A stretch of 64,000 nucleotides of DNA from Bradyrhizobium sp. Ai1a-2. GTDB taxonomy: Bacteria; Pseudomonadota; Alphaproteobacteria; Rhizobiales; Xanthobacteraceae. A program made the position numbers and the translations under genes. The notes beneath the pieces are model-generated. The model worked only from the letters and a program-made list of their open reading frames with translations. It did no database searches and was not told the DNA's origin. The stretch covers positions 62,001 through 126,000 of the forward strand of contig NZ_AUEZ01000014.1 of the NCBI RefSeq assembly GCF_000426245.1, written 5' to 3'. Below are positions 36,801 through 45,826 of this stretch, in pieces. Position 1 is the stretch's first letter; every line of letters begins with the position of its first letter.

Positions 36801-39800
36801 CGAGAGCGTCATGTACTTCGCGCCATAGCTGGTGCCTCGGTCAAGCGCGAGGCGGCCGGCGCTGCTCGTCGCGAAGACGAGTGAGCCCTCCGTGTAGAGT
36901 TCGGCCTTACCCACCTTGATCCCGGCATTGCTGCCGCTGCCGGCGTTCGTGCTGAGGACGTCGAGCAGACCGTTCGACAGGGCCAGGAGATTGACCGCTG
37001 CGTCGACGCTATAAGTGTAGCCGTCGGCCGCCGAGAACGGCGTGGTGCCGCCTTGGCCGAGCGTGGTGATCTTCGCACCGTCTTCAATGGTGACGCCGCC
37101 CGCGGCGGCGCCGAGGAATATCTCCGGCGCCTGCAAAACCACGCCCGCGCGCACCGTCAGCGTGTTGGTCTTGCTGCTCACCCGGACATAGTTCAGGCCG
37201 CTGTCGAAGACCTGGTAGCTACCGAGCGACATCCGCGCGGCGCCAATCGCATTCAGCTCGTCTGCCTCGATCGAAACGAAGCCCGCGGTACGCGCACCAC
37301 CCTCTGGAATGATCTCAAGGTTGAGTCCGCCACCATAGTAGTCGCCTTCGACGCGCAGAATGCCGCCATAGCCGCCCGCGGCCGGCATGAACAAGGCCTT
37401 GCCGTCGAAGGTCAATGCCTGCGCCATCGTCGATGGCTGATCCGCAAAGTCGAGGTAGAGCGTCTTGCCGTCGACCGGCAGGATTGGACGCACTGCTCCG
37501 AGGCGGGCTGCATTGGCAACCAGGAAGTCGGCATAGCCGGTCTCGTTATATTGCGAGTGAGTGCGCACGGTGTCGCCAGGCGTCACGATCATCCGCGTCG
37601 GCAGCGCGTCCCTTATGCTGGTGTTGGCGACGCCCTGATAGCCATTGATGAGCCAGGAGCCGTTACCTGTGGCAACGGTGCCATAAGGACGTGTCGTCGT
37701 ATTGCCGATCTCGACGCGATAGGCCCCCGGCAGCAGCGCGTAGCTCGCCGGCATCAGCGTATACGTTCCGGCAGGAAGACCGGGAACGCCTGCCGGAATA
37801 GTGATCTGCCGTCCGACACCCGGCACAGATCCGCTGCCTGCGTCGATCGGCGCATAACCCGAGTGCACACCCGGCACGATGGCATAGACCTGATTGCCCT
37901 TGGCACTGTAGCTATAGGCGGGATTTGCGTTAGCCAGCGCTGTCGCCAGGACGTCGACCGAACCGCCGCGTCCTGAGATGAATCCCGCCCCGCGTAGCTC
38001 GCCACCACCGGAGAGATCAATCAGCGCACCTTGGGCGACGCTGAAGGACTTGCCCGCAAGCGTCACGCCGGTACCGATGGTCCCGAATATCGAATCGGTT
38101 GGCACGCTGACCGCCGCGCCATTGTAGGAATAGGTGATGCCGTCAACGGTGCCGCCATACGGAAGCACCAGCCCGTTGGCGCTGGCCGACGTGATGCTGC
38201 CCGGCAACAATTTGACCGTCTCGGTGATCGGCAGCGGTGGCGTGGTGAACGTCTGCGTCGCCGAACCGAGGGTGATCGTACCGAGTGGTGCGCGCAGAAT
38301 GCCGCCCTGCTCGATCGTCTGGCCATAAACGGTAAGCTTGCCGAATACGGAATATGGCAGATCGGGTATCTCTGTCGTCGTCCGGCCAAACCGGACGAGA
38401 TCGGTCGCCGAGATCGTCACGTTGGTGCCGGTCGCAGGATAGATCTGCGCGGCATTGAACTCCAGCACACGGCTTCCGTTGACGCCAGCCACCAGCCGGA
38501 TGTCGCCCCGACTGTTAAAGGTGGCGGTGTCGAAGCCGGCAAAGGAGAATGGCCGCGTGCCACTGAGCAGTTGTAAAGCGTTCGCTACGCCGCTGAGGCC
38601 CAGAGCTTCGAGATCGATCAGATCGGCGTCGACGACCAGCTTGGCACTCGTCGTCGGTACTACGCCGGCTAGAACCCCGCTGCCCGCCTTCGGATAGATC
38701 GCGGAAGTGATCGGTGAGTCTGCGACTGCACGGAATGCGACATGCGGCGCCGCGAGCCGCACCTGCATCGCCGATCCATCGCTGGCGAACACGGCCTGAT
38801 AGAGCTCGATCTCGCGGCCGACCGAGAGATTGACGTTGCCGTCGAAGCGAACGACATCGCCATACGCTGAGAACGTATCAAAGCCGCCGGCCTTGATCTG
38901 CGCGACGCTGATGCGGCCGGTGCCGATCCGCAGCGGGCCGTCCGAGCCGCTCGCTTGATAGTCCTGGCCGATGACCAGCTCGCGGACATAGCGGACGTCG
39001 TCCGGAGTCGGAGGGGCGCCGAACGGGGTCACATAGCGCGGCGTCTCGAGCGTCAGGACCAGCGTGCCGCCCGACGCCCCGGCGCCGCCCGCAAAGGCGC
39101 GCATCGTGCCGTCGAGATAAAGCCCGTTGAACGAATTGAGCGCGATGGTGCCGCCATTGCTGGCGACGGTCACAGGCTGGCTGTCGGCCTTCAATCCCGC
39201 CGCGAAGTCGATAACCGCGCTGGTGCCCGAGGCATCGAGCACGGCGCCCGGGCGCACCACGACGAAGGCTTCCGCCGCCTGCGCGATCCTGGCCCCCGCC
39301 CCCGAGACGGTACCGTCCTCGCGCCTGGTCCGGTCGCCGATCGTGATCGTGCCGCCGTCCGGCACCACGCCGTAGGTGCGGCCGTTGGTGTCGAGTGCCG
39401 TGACCGCCCGCGCCGCGACATCGATCACCGCATGGTCGCCGATCCAGACCGAGCGCTGCCCCGGCGTCGGGTCGGCCGAGGCATTCCCCAGGGCCGCGCC
39501 GTTCACCTGCAGCACCTCGACGGTGCCGCCCGGCGCACGCAGCGTGCCGTCAACGGTGACCTGGCCCGCGCTCTGCACCGTGATGGTGCGGCCCGGATCG
39601 ACCGTGATCGCCGCACCCTGGCCGATGGCGATCTGCCCGCCCTGGAAATTATTGCTTGATTCCAGCACGAGGTCCGCGCCGGCGCGCTGGGTCAGCACGC
39701 CGTGCAGCGGGTCTTCCTGATATTGCGGCGGCGTCCAGAGTTCGAAGGCGGCCGCGGGATCGGCACCGGTCGGGACCGCAAAGCTCGCGCTGTTGAAGCG

Positions 39801-42800
39801 ATACACCGGCACCTCGACGTCGATCGCCGTGCCGTCGGCGACGGCGAGCTTCTCGTGCCCGTTGATGTCGTACTTTGAGAAGCCCTTGCGGAACAGGTCC
39901 GGTGTCAGCAGCAGATCGGTCGCGTCGTGCGGCGTCTCGCTCGCGCCGATCACGATCGATGCGCCATCGATGGCCAGTGTGCCGCCGCCGTTCACGCCAT
40001 AGCCGCGAATGTCGCCATCGAGAACCAGTCTGCCGCCGATGCTCGGGATGCCGAGTTCGTCGTAAGCGAACAGCGCGACGTTGCCGCCCTTGCCGCCGCG
40101 GGCCTTGCCGTTCTGCATGATGGCCGCGCCGGACGACACGTCGATGGTGCTGCCGCCTTCGATGGTCACACCGTAACTGGACTTCAGGGTCACATCGCCG
40201 CCATCGAGATAGGCCAGGCGGGAGAGATCATCCGAAGCGAGAACGCCGTTGGTCCACACGCCGCTGACATCGATAGTCGCGCCGGCCGCAAGTGTGAACT
40301 GAGGCAGTCCACTCGGCGGCGCTAGGAAAATCGGGGTTGAACCGACAACATCCCGCTGCAGGATATTGGTGACGGTCACGCGACCGCTGTGGGCGGTGAT
40401 GTCGGCATTGATGTCGACAGTCGGAGCGACCAGGAACATGTTGCCGCCATCGGCAAGCTTGACCGGCGCATCCACGCTGACCTTGTCCTTGGTGGCAATA
40501 TTGAGACCGCCGAGATGGGCGTCATTGAGCAACCCGGCATCGAGATAGGCCGTGTTGCTGCGATCGGACGCGAGGGCGTCGGTGGCATTCATGCCGTCGG
40601 TGACGGAGGCCACATCGCCGATCTTCACGTCGGTGATGTAAGCGTTGGTCAGACCGAGCGCATTGTACTGCCCGAGCGCGAGCGTGCCGGCCTGCGCCAC
40701 CACGTTCTGCGCTGCCTTGTAGCCATCGGTGATGCCATCCGGCCGCGAGGTCGACTGCCGCTCGCCCTTGACGACATCGGCCAGGATGTCGCCCTCGAAG
40801 ATCGCGGTCGGCGTCGACAGGATCAGCCTGCCGGCGTCGCGGCCGACGGTGTAGCCCTCCTCCCAGCGCACGCTCTCGCGGCCCTTGCCGAACGGGCTGG
40901 TCCAGACCTCGGTGACGTTCCAGCGCTCGTGCTCGCGGATGAAGCCCTGGCCGAGGCCGTAGAAGGTCATGTCGGCGCGGGCATCGTTGATGTTGTAGAG
41001 CCGGCCGTCCGGCCCGAGGAAGTTGGTGGTGCGGATGTAGCCGGCCTCGTAATGGACCGAGCCGCCGGAGATGTCGAACACCGAGCCCTTCTGCGCGATC
41101 ACCTCCGGCGCCGACAGCGTGATGGTGCCGCCGACCGCGCTCCATTCGCCGATCCTGTGCGCGGTGTTGGCGAGATAGCCGCCAACCTCGAGCAGGCCGC
41201 CCGGCGTGTAGTAGCGGTCGCCCTCGTAGCCGCCGGTGCCCGACGGCACGTAGATCAGGTCGCAGATGTCGATCCAGACGTCGGCGTTCTTCAAGGCATT
41301 GCTGTCGCGGTTCTGCGGCGAGTCGCGCAGCTCGTTGCCTTGGATATTGATCATGATGTTGTTGGCCGCCATCGCCAGCGACACGTTGCGGACGCCGGAG
41401 ACGTCGATGGTGGCGCCGTTCTCGGTGAAGATGCGCCCGCCGGCGGAGACCGCCACCTGGCCGCCCTGCGCGATGGTCAGCGAACCTTGCGACGTACCGC
41501 CCTTGAAGACCACAGTGCCGCCGGTGACAATCTCGATCCGCGACTGGTCGAGGCGATCCGCAAGCAGCGACAGATTGTTGAAGGCGCCGCTCGCCTGTTG
41601 GCTGCGCTGCTGGTTCGCGGTCGCAGAGGCTGCGATCAGCGCGCCGCGCTGGCTGTCGAGTGCAGTCTCCTCGCTCTCGAGCTCGGGGATGACGGTGGTG
41701 AGGCTGCCGGCGCCGAGCGTGACGCTGCCCAGCGTGTCGGTCGCCGAGTTGAGCAGATGGATGGTGCCGCGGGTGTTGACCGAGGTCGAGGCGACCAGGA
41801 TGCCGTTCTGCTCGACCGTGCGGCCGGCCAGCGTGATGTCGCCCTGCGCGCTGAACACCATGCCGTCATTGCGCACCAGTCCGGCAAGGCTGCCGCTGCG
41901 CAACACCGGCGCGATCTCATTGCCGCGGGTGGTCGAGGCGATGTTCTGGTCGGTGCCGTAGCCCGGCCGCAGCACGAAGTCATCACCCGCCGCGAGTTGG
42001 GTCTGGCCGTTGGACGTCGCGATCGCGCCGGCATTGACGACCTGGCCGCCCATCAAGAGCACAAAGCCGCCGCCTGCGGTGACGGAGGCCGGTGCATGGG
42101 TCTGGATCTGCGCCCCGGCCTCGACCTTGACGACACCGCCACCGGTGCCGTTGCCGAGCAGCGCGGCCGCATCGGTGAAGCTTGGGGTCCAGGTCGAGCC
42201 GGTCTGGGCCGAATAGATGCCGCTCAGGAACTGGTCGTTGCTGATCTTGGCGGTGGAAGCAATCAGCGCGCCGACATTGATCTGGCTGCCGCCGCCGAAG
42301 ATGATGCCGTTCTGGTTGATGACATAGACTTGGCCGTCGGCCTTGAGAGTGCCGAGGATCTGGCTCGGCCTCGCATCGGTGCCGAGCACGCGGTTGAGCG
42401 CCACCCAGTCGCGGTTGCCTCGCTGGTCGAAGCTAAGATCGGTGCGGCTCCCGACATTGAAGGTGTCCCAGGTGAGGATCGCCTTCTGCCGGGTCTGCCC
42501 GATATTGACCCTGACCCGATCGCCGTCTGCGAACTGGGTCGGCAGCTCGGCCCCCTGCCACAGATCGGATCCCGGAACGGCGCCGGGCGCCCTCTGCAGT
42601 CCACCCACGCCCAGGCCGTTCGGGATCGAAGACGCATTAGCCGTGGCGCGCGCGGCATCACGGGCCACCTGCTGGCTGGCCTGCTGCGCCTGGATCGCAA
42701 GCGTCGCCCGCTTGAGCGCATCCGAGGACTGGCTTGCGGCGCGGGCGGCTTCCTGTTGAGCCGATTGCGCCGCCGCCATCGCCGCCGCTGACGGCGTCGG

Positions 42801-42941
42801 CGCCGCGCTACCCAACGATCGCGCGTAAGCGCCCGGGGAGGCAAGCGCCAGCGCAAGGGCGCTGGCGCCCGCGAGAAGGCCGGTGCGATCGCGACGTGGC
42901 GACAGGGTGACGCGGCGATTTCCGAATTTGCGCACGGGCAC
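30825..42941 (-). CDS. Giant filamentous-haemagglutinin-like exoprotein (TpsA family, 4038 aa)
   Basis: A very large secreted protein. A Sec signal with a basic extension covers residues 1-40 (cleavage near PGAYA-R), then an Ala/Gln-rich stretch to about 105. The TPS secretion domain (about 105-300) carries [38 protein letters not shown] and [10 protein letters not shown]. Thousands of residues of degenerate beta-helix repeats follow. Near the C-terminus is a DUF3739-like region, then a polar Gly/Asp/Gln/Arg-rich tail. It should be exported by a TpsB (FhaC-like) pore and act as an adhesin, but no tpsB lies in the window. A GTG start follows AAAGGAG. It is last in a run with FecR, ECF sigma and STN genes. 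Confidence 0.93.
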   Translation of the reverse strand: MPVRKFGNRRVTLSPRRDRTGLLAGASALALALASPGAYARSLGSAAPTPSAAAMAAAQSAQQEAARAASQSSDALKRATLAIQAQQASQQVARDAARATANASSIPNGLGVGGLQRAPGAVPGSDLWQGAELPTQFADGDRVRVNIGQTRQKAILTWDTFNVGSRTDLSFDQRGNRDWVALNRVLGTDARPSQILGTLKADGQVYVINQNGIIFGGGSQINVGALIASTAKISNDQFLSGIYSAQTGSTWTPSFTDAAALLGNGTGGGVVKVEAGAQIQTHAPASVTAGGGFVLLMGGQVVNAGAIATSNGQTQLAAGDDFVLRPGYGTDQNIASTTRGNEIAPVLRSGSLAGLVRNDGMVFSAQGDITLAGRTVEQNGILVASTSVNTRGTIHLLNSATDTLGSVTLGAGSLTTVIPELESEETALDSQRGALIAASATANQQRSQQASGAFNNLSLLADRLDQSRIEIVTGGTVVFKGGTSQGSLTIAQGGQVAVSAGGRIFTENGATIDVSGVRNVSLAMAANNIMINIQGNELRDSPQNRDSNALKNADVWIDICDLIYVPSGTGGYEGDRYYTPGGLLEVGGYLANTAHRIGEWSAVGGTITLSAPEVIAQKGSVFDISGGSVHYEAGYIRTTNFLGPDGRLYNINDARADMTFYGLGQGFIREHERWNVTEVWTSPFGKGRESVRWEEGYTVGRDAGRLILSTPTAIFEGDILADVVKGERQSTSRPDGITDGYKAAQNVVAQAGTLALGQYNALGLTNAYITDVKIGDVASVTDGMNATDALASDRSNTAYLDAGLLNDAHLGGLNIATKDKVSVDAPVKLADGGNMFLVAPTVDINADITAHSGRVTVTNILQRDVVGSTPIFLAPPSGLPQFTLAAGATIDVSGVWTNGVLASDDLSRLAYLDGGDVTLKSSYGVTIEGGSTIDVSSGAAIMQNGKARGGKGGNVALFAYDELGIPSIGGRLVLDGDIRGYGVNGGGTLAIDGASIVIGASETPHDATDLLLTPDLFRKGFSKYDINGHEKLAVADGTAIDVEVPVYRFNSASFAVPTGADPAAAFELWTPPQYQEDPLHGVLTQRAGADLVLESSNNFQGGQIAIGQGAAITVDPGRTITVQSAGQVTVDGTLRAPGGTVEVLQVNGAALGNASADPTPGQRSVWIGDHAVIDVAARAVTALDTNGRTYGVVPDGGTITIGDRTRREDGTVSGAGARIAQAAEAFVVVRPGAVLDASGTSAVIDFAAGLKADSQPVTVASNGGTIALNSFNGLYLDGTMRAFAGGAGASGGTLVLTLETPRYVTPFGAPPTPDDVRYVRELVIGQDYQASGSDGPLRIGTGRISVAQIKAGGFDTFSAYGDVVRFDGNVNLSVGREIELYQAVFASDGSAMQVRLAAPHVAFRAVADSPITSAIYPKAGSGVLAGVVPTTSAKLVVDADLIDLEALGLSGVANALQLLSGTRPFSFAGFDTATFNSRGDIRLVAGVNGSRVLEFNAAQIYPATGTNVTISATDLVRFGRTTTEIPDLPYSVFGKLTVYGQTIEQGGILRAPLGTITLGSATQTFTTPPLPITETVKLLPGSITSASANGLVLPYGGTVDGITYSYNGAAVSVPTDSIFGTIGTGVTLAGKSFSVAQGALIDLSGGGELRGAGFISGRGGSVDVLATALANANPAYSYSAKGNQVYAIVPGVHSGYAPIDAGSGSVPGVGRQITIPAGVPGLPAGTYTLMPASYALLPGAYRVEIGNTTTRPYGTVATGNGSWLINGYQGVANTSIRDALPTRMIVTPGDTVRTHSQYNETGYADFLVANAARLGAVRPILPVDGKTLYLDFADQPSTMAQALTFDGKALFMPAAGGYGGILRVEGDYYGGGLNLEIIPEGGARTAGFVSIEADELNAIGAARMSLGSYQVFDSGLNYVRVSSKTNTLTVRAGVVLQAPEIFLGAAAGGVTIEDGAKITTLGQGGTTPFSAADGYTYSVDAAVNLLALSNGLLDVLSTNAGSGSNAGIKVGKAELYTEGSLVFATSSAGRLALDRGTSYGAKYMTLSVPSINVGENAALDAAIAAGVLPDGLILNQQVLASLLQGNSGIGVPKVETLILSAGNSINFFGSATLDTIDPATGKSSLAELVLNTPAIYGLGDAGDTARITTGTLIWNGISNGVARSSNNAPGSNPPPPVVPGGPGTGSGALEVLADQIVFGYRKFTKPDTQLTLDHLALGFSTVNLTASERVTANNRNTFSVYKSGTSADTYTGGNLNLITPLLTGEGASINRMTAGGALSLSGTGAAAAKTDVTGAEIGLKGQTVSIASTIALPSGKLTVEADGDVTLAGNAVIDMAGRAIAMVDVKKYSWGGDVILTSNHGDVVQAAGSVIDLSARSNNGGTLKVTAVDADAGTVTLNGAILGSATGQYDAGGTIVSYLGAEIDVRAQTIADFAGLNRRLTDGEVFGARSFQIKKEGTHLVVGDELKANSISVSVDGGSLTVNGRVDAGGEQVGSIRLAARDGLTLGARAALDAHGTQLRVDSYGQPIDAANRAIIELTSGTGDLTLSSGATIDVRSADDIMRGTIDLNAPRRGGNDIGINAGGPLAILGAKSIAVNGMRTYTDASAGTPDADGTPTQVINQAYLDGVHAQSTAFIDAAMANGNLLGRLAGLRAYDTADNAVFHLRPGVVIASATADGNLVVDGDIDLSRYRYNGLHPETQRTSVYGSGEVGTLTMRAGGDLTIKGSITDGFVPPPAVTATENNGWRVTGTLISDAIAYSGTLAGSASGTTTTIPAGATRNNILSFDITVRQGVTLRRGVPVPFEFVANGAIPVPAWAATGWVATANIYRPTGELQFRAGETVNVQLDAGTRFAAGTVLPSVNAGAPNGTVAIRATLVPKGTTLSVFSANITLNAPVVLRPGDVLPAGTILASGTTVQLRPAGSDGTQGKIWAIAPMLAAGSQSWSMRFTSGADTTAADSRRLNVDGTGDMVLNDLHYSSPSSNVLGLSVLRTGTGDLDLNAGGDFRMNSLFGVYTAGTQSKDVGANGSDPFNLVRGFMTTSSLSAILGTSVLGSTYAAYEGLVRGPSSIYQAWYPENGGNLTLNVGGNATGLANGSSNEVGSWLWRQGGDISGQSTAWWINFGTYTINGIKGFTGLGTLGGGNVDVSIGGDAGIMRTFGATGTNVASEALNIAIGSSGRVMGDGLLQTGGGDLRLRIGGALNPLDPNLNINLSGTVSGFTYKTGVIANVRGTIDIDAGSIGRIDLAYGFVNGLTVDPRPVDSRTAGYGVAFGGPALVLGDAATSFSARGDLVLGQADNAGLAGARGIGAGAQNMTPYTITNAGGTTFFAGGGNTWFSLWTDHTAIDLFAAGGNLTPVTAVSPDYPGTLRAAAPEGSIYYGSPRLDGSAVRSLILAPSSRGQLEILAGNSIYAGGMVIAMSGADPSAVPTPFRPAFYGLTTISTQSNNNLSPDGDGIGKLFTFGGDTITTNLHAGDDEPQRFYAVEGDIVGLRTGEIVDFTRDGKQASPKSVNKFYIAAKPVRIIAGRDIVGTGEFNSASANRYSATTHGNIVYHADADDVSVVRAGRDIIYANFDIAGPGTFEMSAGRNIYQADKGSITSIGPLVAGDNRPGASILMQAGVGAAGPDYAALAARYLDPANLATIGVPLADQPGKVAKTYEVELADWLKQRYAFSGTTAAARAFFAKLAPEQQNVFLRQIYFAELKAGGREYNDPDSTRFQSYLRGREAIATLFPDTGAEARAGDIIMFGGAGVRSLVGGDIQMFAPSGQIVVGVEGQVPPGSAGVITQGSGNIQMYSHGSILLGLSRIMTTYGGDILAWSAEGDINAGRGAKTTIVYTPPRRVYDDYGNVVLSPNVPSSGAGIATLNPIPAIPRGDVDLIAPLGTIDAGEAGIRSSGDVNLAALQIVNAANIQAQGNVTGVPTVQPPPVAALSTSNNLTAATQQAQPTPPSTNDRPSIIMVEFLGFGGGGGRDDSQPQDQQQNDRRRGNGERTENESRYDRSGMFRVLGNGEFTSEQMKDLTEDERSKLIHAVQNQH

Positions 42942-43102
42942 AGCAAGACTCCTTTGGGCAGAACGACCGCGACCAGTGGAAAGCCGATCGCCGGGCCAGC
43001 CACCGAGATCGCGGAAGCCCTACCCCAAGATGAAAGCTCGAGACGAAATGCGCACGGCACGCGAATAGAAAATCGTCGGTAGTGAAGTGCCGCCGATATG
43101 CG

Positions 43103-44104
43103 TCAGCTCAACAGTGCGATTCCACCAGGCAGGAGACGCACACGTGCATCAAAGGCCTGCTTCAGCCGGGGCAGGATGTCGTCGAGCTGATCCATCCGGA
43201 AGCGTCCGCTGACCGGCTTTTGCGCCAAAGCCGGATTGATCAGAACGATCCTGCCTGGTCGATAGCGATTGATCTCCTCGACGACTTTCTCGAGCGGAGT
43301 TGCCTGGAAGACCACGATTCCACTTTGCCAGGCCGCTTCGACGTCCGGATCGACCGTAACTGTCGTTCCGAAACCCTCCGAGTTGCAACGCACCTGCTGT
43401 CCACGTCTAAGTTTCCTCGTCTCGTCATTCCGCTCGATCCGCACCTCGCCTTCGAGACAGGTAACGCGGACCAGGGATACCTCCGCAAGGTGCCGCACAT
43501 CGAACCTCGCGTTGTTCGCCGTCGCGGTGACACGGGCCGCCTGCACCACAAGCGTTCGATTTGCACCCGGCGGCGTCGCGAACGCAGCCTCGCCGCTGAT
43601 CAATTCCACGCGGTCCAACGCGGCCGCCCCACCCAGGGCTATGCTTGTCTGCGTATTAAGCTTGACCGAGACTTGACCAGGCAATGTGATCTGACGCTGC
43701 TCGCCGCGCGAGGTGCGGTAATCTCCCTCCAATTCGGCCCACGACGGCCACATTCCAAGGGGAGGACGGATCACGACATAGGACGCCGCCGCCGCGGCAA
43801 TCGCGCCACTCAGGACCGCCCGGCGCGCCATGGTGCGGCGCGACTGACCTTTCAGAACGGCCGCGATGTCCTCGCGGTGATAGAACCGCCCACCGACCGT
43901 GCCGATGGCACCCCACACCCGGCTCGCTTCCGCCAATGCCGCAGCATGCGCCGGGCTACGCGCGCGCCAGCGCTTCAGTTCTTCGGCATCGTCCGACGTC
44001 GCCTCGCCGGACAGCAGCCGCTGCACCCAGGCCACAGCTTCGCGCCGTACGAGCTCAGGCTCGATCACAGAACGATCTGCCTGACGATGGCTTGCGTCAC
44101 TCAT
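43103..44104 (-). CDS. FecR-family anti-sigma / sigma regulator
   Basis: The 333-residue protein has the FecR layout: a cytoplasmic N-terminal domain with REAVAWVQRLLSGEATSDDAEELKRW, one membrane helix about residues 94-112 (RRAVLSGAIAAAAASYVVI), a periplasmic FecR domain (EGDYRTSRGEQRQITLPGQ onward), and a C-terminal DUF4974/STN-like part (LEKVVEEINRYRPGRIVLIN). FecR proteins hold or activate their ECF sigma factor according to a periplasmic signal. It lies 100 bases after the sigma gene and 161 bases before the exoprotein gene, all on one strand, so the exoprotein is the likely regulated output. Confidence 0.92.
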   Translation of the reverse strand: MSDASHRQADRSVIEPELVRREAVAWVQRLLSGEATSDDAEELKRWRARSPAHAAALAEASRVWGAIGTVGGRFYHREDIAAVLKGQSRRTMARRAVLSGAIAAAAASYVVIRPPLGMWPSWAELEGDYRTSRGEQRQITLPGQVSVKLNTQTSIALGGAAALDRVELISGEAAFATPPGANRTLVVQAARVTATANNARFDVRHLAEVSLVRVTCLEGEVRIERNDETRKLRRGQQVRCNSEGFGTTVTVDPDVEAAWQSGIVVFQATPLEKVVEEINRYRPGRIVLINPALAQKPVSGRFRMDQLDDILPRLKQAFDARVRLLPGGIALLS

Positions 44105-44204
44105 GATGCCCTCGCATACATCCTTAGCGAAGGATTCGCCGAGGCGCGGTCATTCTCAATGCGCCTTACCCTCAAGATGATTTTCGCGGCTCGAATGCGC
44201 ACAG

Positions 44205-44717
44205 CTAGTCCTTCATCTGGCTGCGCCGCAGCACGCAGTATTCGTGCGCGAGGTTCAATTCCTTGGACACCAGCCGCAGCGATATTGCGAGACGGTCGGC
44301 TATTTCCTGTCGTGGCATTCCATCCATGCGGGCCATCAGCAAGATAAGGCGTCGCCGGGGAGGCAGCTCCGAGAGGATCGTTTCCAGCGCCTCCAGCTCC
44401 GAACGCGCTTCGGCGGCCTGGGCCGGATCTGGCGCCTCATCGATCAGGAACAGCAATTTTTGGATCTCAACGGCCGACAGCAGCCGACGCTCCGACCGGC
44501 GGCGCTCCTGCGCCATATTGAAGACGGTGCGAAAGAGATAGCTTTCAAGACTGCGTACCGGGCCGAGCGTTTCGGCCAACGTCAGCCGCAACCAGGTATC
44601 CTGCAACGCGTCGGCAGCCAGATCCGTCGAGCCGACACGCTGCGCCAACTTAGCCTTGATCTCGTCGTAGCGGTCCACCAGCAATTGGCGGAGCGCGCCG
44701 AGCGTCGTCTCGCTCAT
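44205..44717 (-). CDS. ECF RNA polymerase sigma factor (FecI-like)
   Basis: A 170-residue sigma factor with region 2 (DLAADALQDTWLRLTLAE and YLFRTVFNMAQERRRSERR) and region 4 (LSELPPRRRLILLMARMDG, then MPRQEIADRLAISLRLVSKE). Short length and the adjacent fecR gene place it in the FecI-like ECF group. It should direct polymerase to promoters of the surface module once FecR signals. The ATG at 44717 overlaps the stop of the upstream STN gene by four bases (ATGA); an earlier ATG at 44750 lies inside that gene and has no ribosome site. Confidence 0.92.
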   Translation of the reverse strand: MSETTLGALRQLLVDRYDEIKAKLAQRVGSTDLAADALQDTWLRLTLAETLGPVRSLESYLFRTVFNMAQERRRSERRLLSAVEIQKLLFLIDEAPDPAQAAEARSELEALETILSELPPRRRLILLMARMDGMPRQEIADRLAISLRLVSKELNLAHEYCVLRRSQMKD

Positions 44718-45514
44718 GGCTTGGCCTCGACGGCGCGCGTGCGATCGCAATCCATTGTTACGCCCAGAGACTTGGGCACCACCATTGTCAGGACGGGTTG
44801 TTGGAATCCGTCGGGCGGCGGGGCCCCGATCTGCAGGTCCCGCAACGTTTGATCAATGACCCGATCGAGATCGGAGTTGCCGGCCGTGCCGAGCCGCTCG
44901 TATCGCGCAACCCTGCCTGAAGAGCCGATCCAGAACAAAGCCGCGACCCGGTACTGGCCATGATATCCGTTGACGTTCGCACACAACGCGCGCCTGAGGC
45001 TCGCCTGGATGCGTCCATAGTAGTAGTCTTGCACCGGCCCCGACGCCGCTTGAACAGGCAGTTGCTGGTTCGCCGATTTGGGGTTCAAGACGAAAGACCC
45101 GTCTGGCATGAACTGCGCCGAAAGGCCTGTCCCATCCAGCAGACGCCAAAGCGCCGTTTCCGGCGTCAACACGCCCTGTGCCGGCGCCGAGACAAGGCCC
45201 TGCACGAGCGCGGTGTTGTAGAGCACTTCGCGGCCGGTGAGGTCGCCATAGCGATTGAGAGCTGCAGCCAGGGGCTGAGGCGCCAGATCAAACACCAGGG
45301 GTCCGTCTGCCCGCGTTGCCGCAGCTCGCACCTGGTCGGCTATCGCTCGGTCAGTTATCGCACATGCGGCGATCGCAAGAACGAAGCGCAGTACGCCATG
45401 CAGGAAACGAAAGGGTCGAGTCGATGATCGAGCGCCTGTCCCGAGAGGAAGGCAGCACAAGAAATCCGTACTCAACAACCGAGAAGTCCCTGCCCAAGCA
45501 AGCCGTTCTGACAA
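44714..45514 (-). CDS. STN-domain protein fused to a TonB-C-like domain
   Basis: The protein has a hydrophobic export or anchor segment (VLRFVLAIAACAI, about residues 41-53), then an STN domain (PLVFDLAPQPLAAALNRYGD to LLDGTGLSAQF, about 72-133). Its C-terminal half resembles TonB-C (YRVAALFWIGSSGRVARYE, then SDLDRVIDQTLRDLQIGAPPP). STN is usually the N-terminal signalling domain of FecA-like receptors, where it contacts FecR. Here it stands without a receptor barrel. The TTG at 45514 opens the frame, but the true start may be a later TTG. Translationally coupled to the sigma gene. A periplasmic relay between the outer membrane and FecR is inferred. Confidence 0.8.
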   Translation of the reverse strand: MSERLAWAGTSRLLSTDFLCCLPLGTGARSSTRPFRFLHGVLRFVLAIAACAITDRAIADQVRAAATRADGPLVFDLAPQPLAAALNRYGDLTGREVLYNTALVQGLVSAPAQGVLTPETALWRLLDGTGLSAQFMPDGSFVLNPKSANQQLPVQAASGPVQDYYYGRIQASLRRALCANVNGYHGQYRVAALFWIGSSGRVARYERLGTAGNSDLDRVIDQTLRDLQIGAPPPDGFQQPVLTMVVPKSLGVTMDCDRTRAVEAKP

Positions 45515-45826
45515 TTACGCAGCAGCCAATCGTAAGGTGCATAATTGACACCTTTGTGTCGGGCCGACCATTTCCTGGAGTACCAGGGGACTCAACCAAT
45601 TATTTCTGGAAAAGCGTGCGCATCGGTGTCGCCAAACGCATCTTAGAAGCGTAACCGCAAGTTTGTCCTGCTGGACTGCTACGGAACGGCGGTCAGCTCG
45701 CACATGCCGAGCTGACAAGGCGGACGCGCCATTCCAGTCGGTTCGATCGCAATCGCGCTCGCGGAGATGCAGCAAAGTCCAGTTGGACCACACGCGGATT
45801 TGCATGCACTCACTTTCAGCACCTAC
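45515..45826. promoter_or_regulatory. Probable promoter region of the STN-sigma-FecR-exoprotein run
   Basis: 312 bases between the stop of the VWA gene and the start of the STN gene, both on the minus strand. No gene is visible. A small dyad, CCTGG-AGTA-CCAGG (45574-45587), lies about 60 bases before the STN start and a longer one lies at 45692-45716. Either may be an operator. Promoter boxes for an ECF sigma factor could not be defined from one sequence. Confidence 0.4.
45692..45716. repeat. Perfect hairpin downstream of the VWA gene
   Basis: Arms GTCAGCTCG (45692-45700) and CGAGCTGAC (45708-45716) with a seven-base loop. It lies 111 bases beyond the last gene of the amide operon. No T tract follows on either strand, so it is not a standard intrinsic terminator. 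It could protect the operon's 3' end or serve as an operator for the STN gene. Confidence 0.5.

Noticed and set aside
34851..42791. Long plus-strand open frames (up to about 800 codons) antisense to the giant exoprotein gene
   Set aside because: They mirror the codon bias of the GC-rich repetitive gene, contain no recognisable domains, and lack plausible starts. The exoprotein frame explains the region.
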